Made by a program: the position numbers and the translations under genes. Shown piece after piece: positions 63,453-64,000 of a stretch of DNA of 64,000 nucleotides (its first letter is position 1; every line of letters starts with the position of its first letter). Source of the stretch: Glutinoglossum americanum (lineage: Eukaryota > Ascomycota > Geoglossomycetes > Geoglossales > Geoglossaceae); NCBI GenBank assembly GCA_020080175.1, contig JAGHQL010000062.1, positions 60,748-124,747 of the forward strand, in the 5' to 3' direction. Below the pieces are notes generated by a model, which was not told the origin of the DNA, searched no databases, and was given only the letters and a program-made list of their open reading frames with translations.

Positions 63453-64000
63453 ATGGCTCCACCGCCACCACCGCCGCCTATCGTAAGTCCATCCTCCATC
63501 CCATCGCATCCCATCCACCACCACCAGCATAAAACCACCCAAAAACCCGCAACACACGCGCAAAAGAAAACCAACTAACCAACCCAATCCACCAGACCCC
63601 CTCCCCGCACCGCTTCATAACCCCCAGCCGGCCAAAGACCGATGCCGAACCCGCAACGACAGCAGGAGGAGAACAGTTCAACAGGACACCCCGATTCAGC
63701 ACCCACGGCTCTTCCAGCGCCGGCGGAAGCAAGAGCAGCGAGCCGGGCACCACCACCACATTCTCGTCCCCGCTCGTCGTGAAGCGCAGCAGACGCGCCG
63801 CCGCCGAGCCAATCTCCCCCTCCTCCCCCTCCTCCTCCCACTCAGAAGAGAACCGCGCGAACGCCTCCGACCCCGGGCCCAGAAAAAGGCGAAAACTCCC
63901 CGCCGGCGGCCTCTCCATCGACGACGACAACGATCCACCACAAACCCCACCCATCCACCCTCCCCGCTTCCTCCCCCCCCCCACACCCACCCACCCCGCC
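63453..64000 (+). CDS. Unrecognised proline/serine-rich protein, 5' part only
   Basis: Exon 1, 63453-63482, encodes MAPPPPPPPI. A GTAAGT intron ends at CCAG (63595), and exon 2 is open from 63596 to the window edge (about 145 residues seen in all). Visible: PHRFITPSRPK, EQFNRTPRFSTHGSSSAGG, LVVKRSRRAAAEP, a PSSPSSSHSEEN run, and a basic cluster RKRRK near 110 that could be a nuclear signal. The N-terminus is probably disordered. I do not recognise the family. GC content is high, with long C runs near 63960-63990. A long minus-strand frame here is a composition effect. Confidence 0.65.

Noticed and set aside
63478-63990. Minus-strand frames of 170, 96 and 88 codons at the right edge
   Set aside because: They are Gly/Arg-rich mirror images of the C-rich plus-strand coding exon.

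Overview
This window is nuclear DNA from a filamentous ascomycete (Pezizomycotina). The closest impression is a eurotiomycete-like fungus, judged from the class III chitin synthase, the OPY2 and STE7-type proteins and the intron style. That placement is inference; I could not search databases. The evidence for a fungus is direct: genes are broken by many short introns (about 48-95 nt) with CTAAY-like branch sites, and most products are fungal forms of conserved eukaryotic proteins. I rebuilt the exons by hand from protein conservation and splice signals. For every complete multi-exon gene listed, the chosen exons add up to one open frame, with a single exception: NOT3/5 has one in-frame TAG.

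Layout. 0-13 kb: C-terminal part of a STE7-type MAP kinase kinase (-), SPT6 (+), a membrane-tailed aldehyde dehydrogenase (+), cyclophilin-40 (-), D-aminoacyl-tRNA deacylase (-). 13-24 kb: CCR4-NOT subunit NOT3/5 with an amber codon (+), a 2 kb empty stretch, a small C2H2 protein (+), mitochondrial-type methylene-THF dehydrogenase/cyclohydrolase (-), eIF3i (+), mitochondrial NADP isocitrate dehydrogenase (+). 24-43 kb: MBF1 (-) and MAD2 (+) sharing a promoter, a C2H2 protein (+), a membrane-anchored histidine phosphatase (-) and GUF1 (+) sharing a promoter, RNA polymerase III largest subunit (+), a serine racemase/dehydratase-like enzyme (-), an F-box-like cysteine-rich protein (-), isocitrate lyase (-). 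43-55 kb: gene-poor, with one small conserved-looking protein (45.1-45.6 kb), a 6 kb desert ending in homopolymer tracts and hairpins, and OPY2 (-). 55-64 kb: class III chitin synthase (+), UBC12 (+), ILV5 (+) and the start of an unrecognised proline/serine-rich gene (+) cut by the window edge.

The genes are a typical unlinked fungal mixture: transcription and translation (SPT6, RPC1, NOT3/5, eIF3i, MBF1), mitochondrial and carbon metabolism (IDP, ILV5, GUF1, MTHFD, isocitrate lyase), signalling and cell wall (STE7-like, OPY2, chitin synthase). I saw no biosynthetic cluster, intact transposon, tRNA, rRNA or CRISPR array.

The most interesting signals are in gene structure: an in-frame TAG in a conserved part of NOT3/5; microexons of 10, 11 and 16 nt; three introns best explained as GC-AG; four introns in four genes that start with the rare donor GTTCGT; and hairpin-forming, homopolymer-rich DNA in the 50-51 kb desert.
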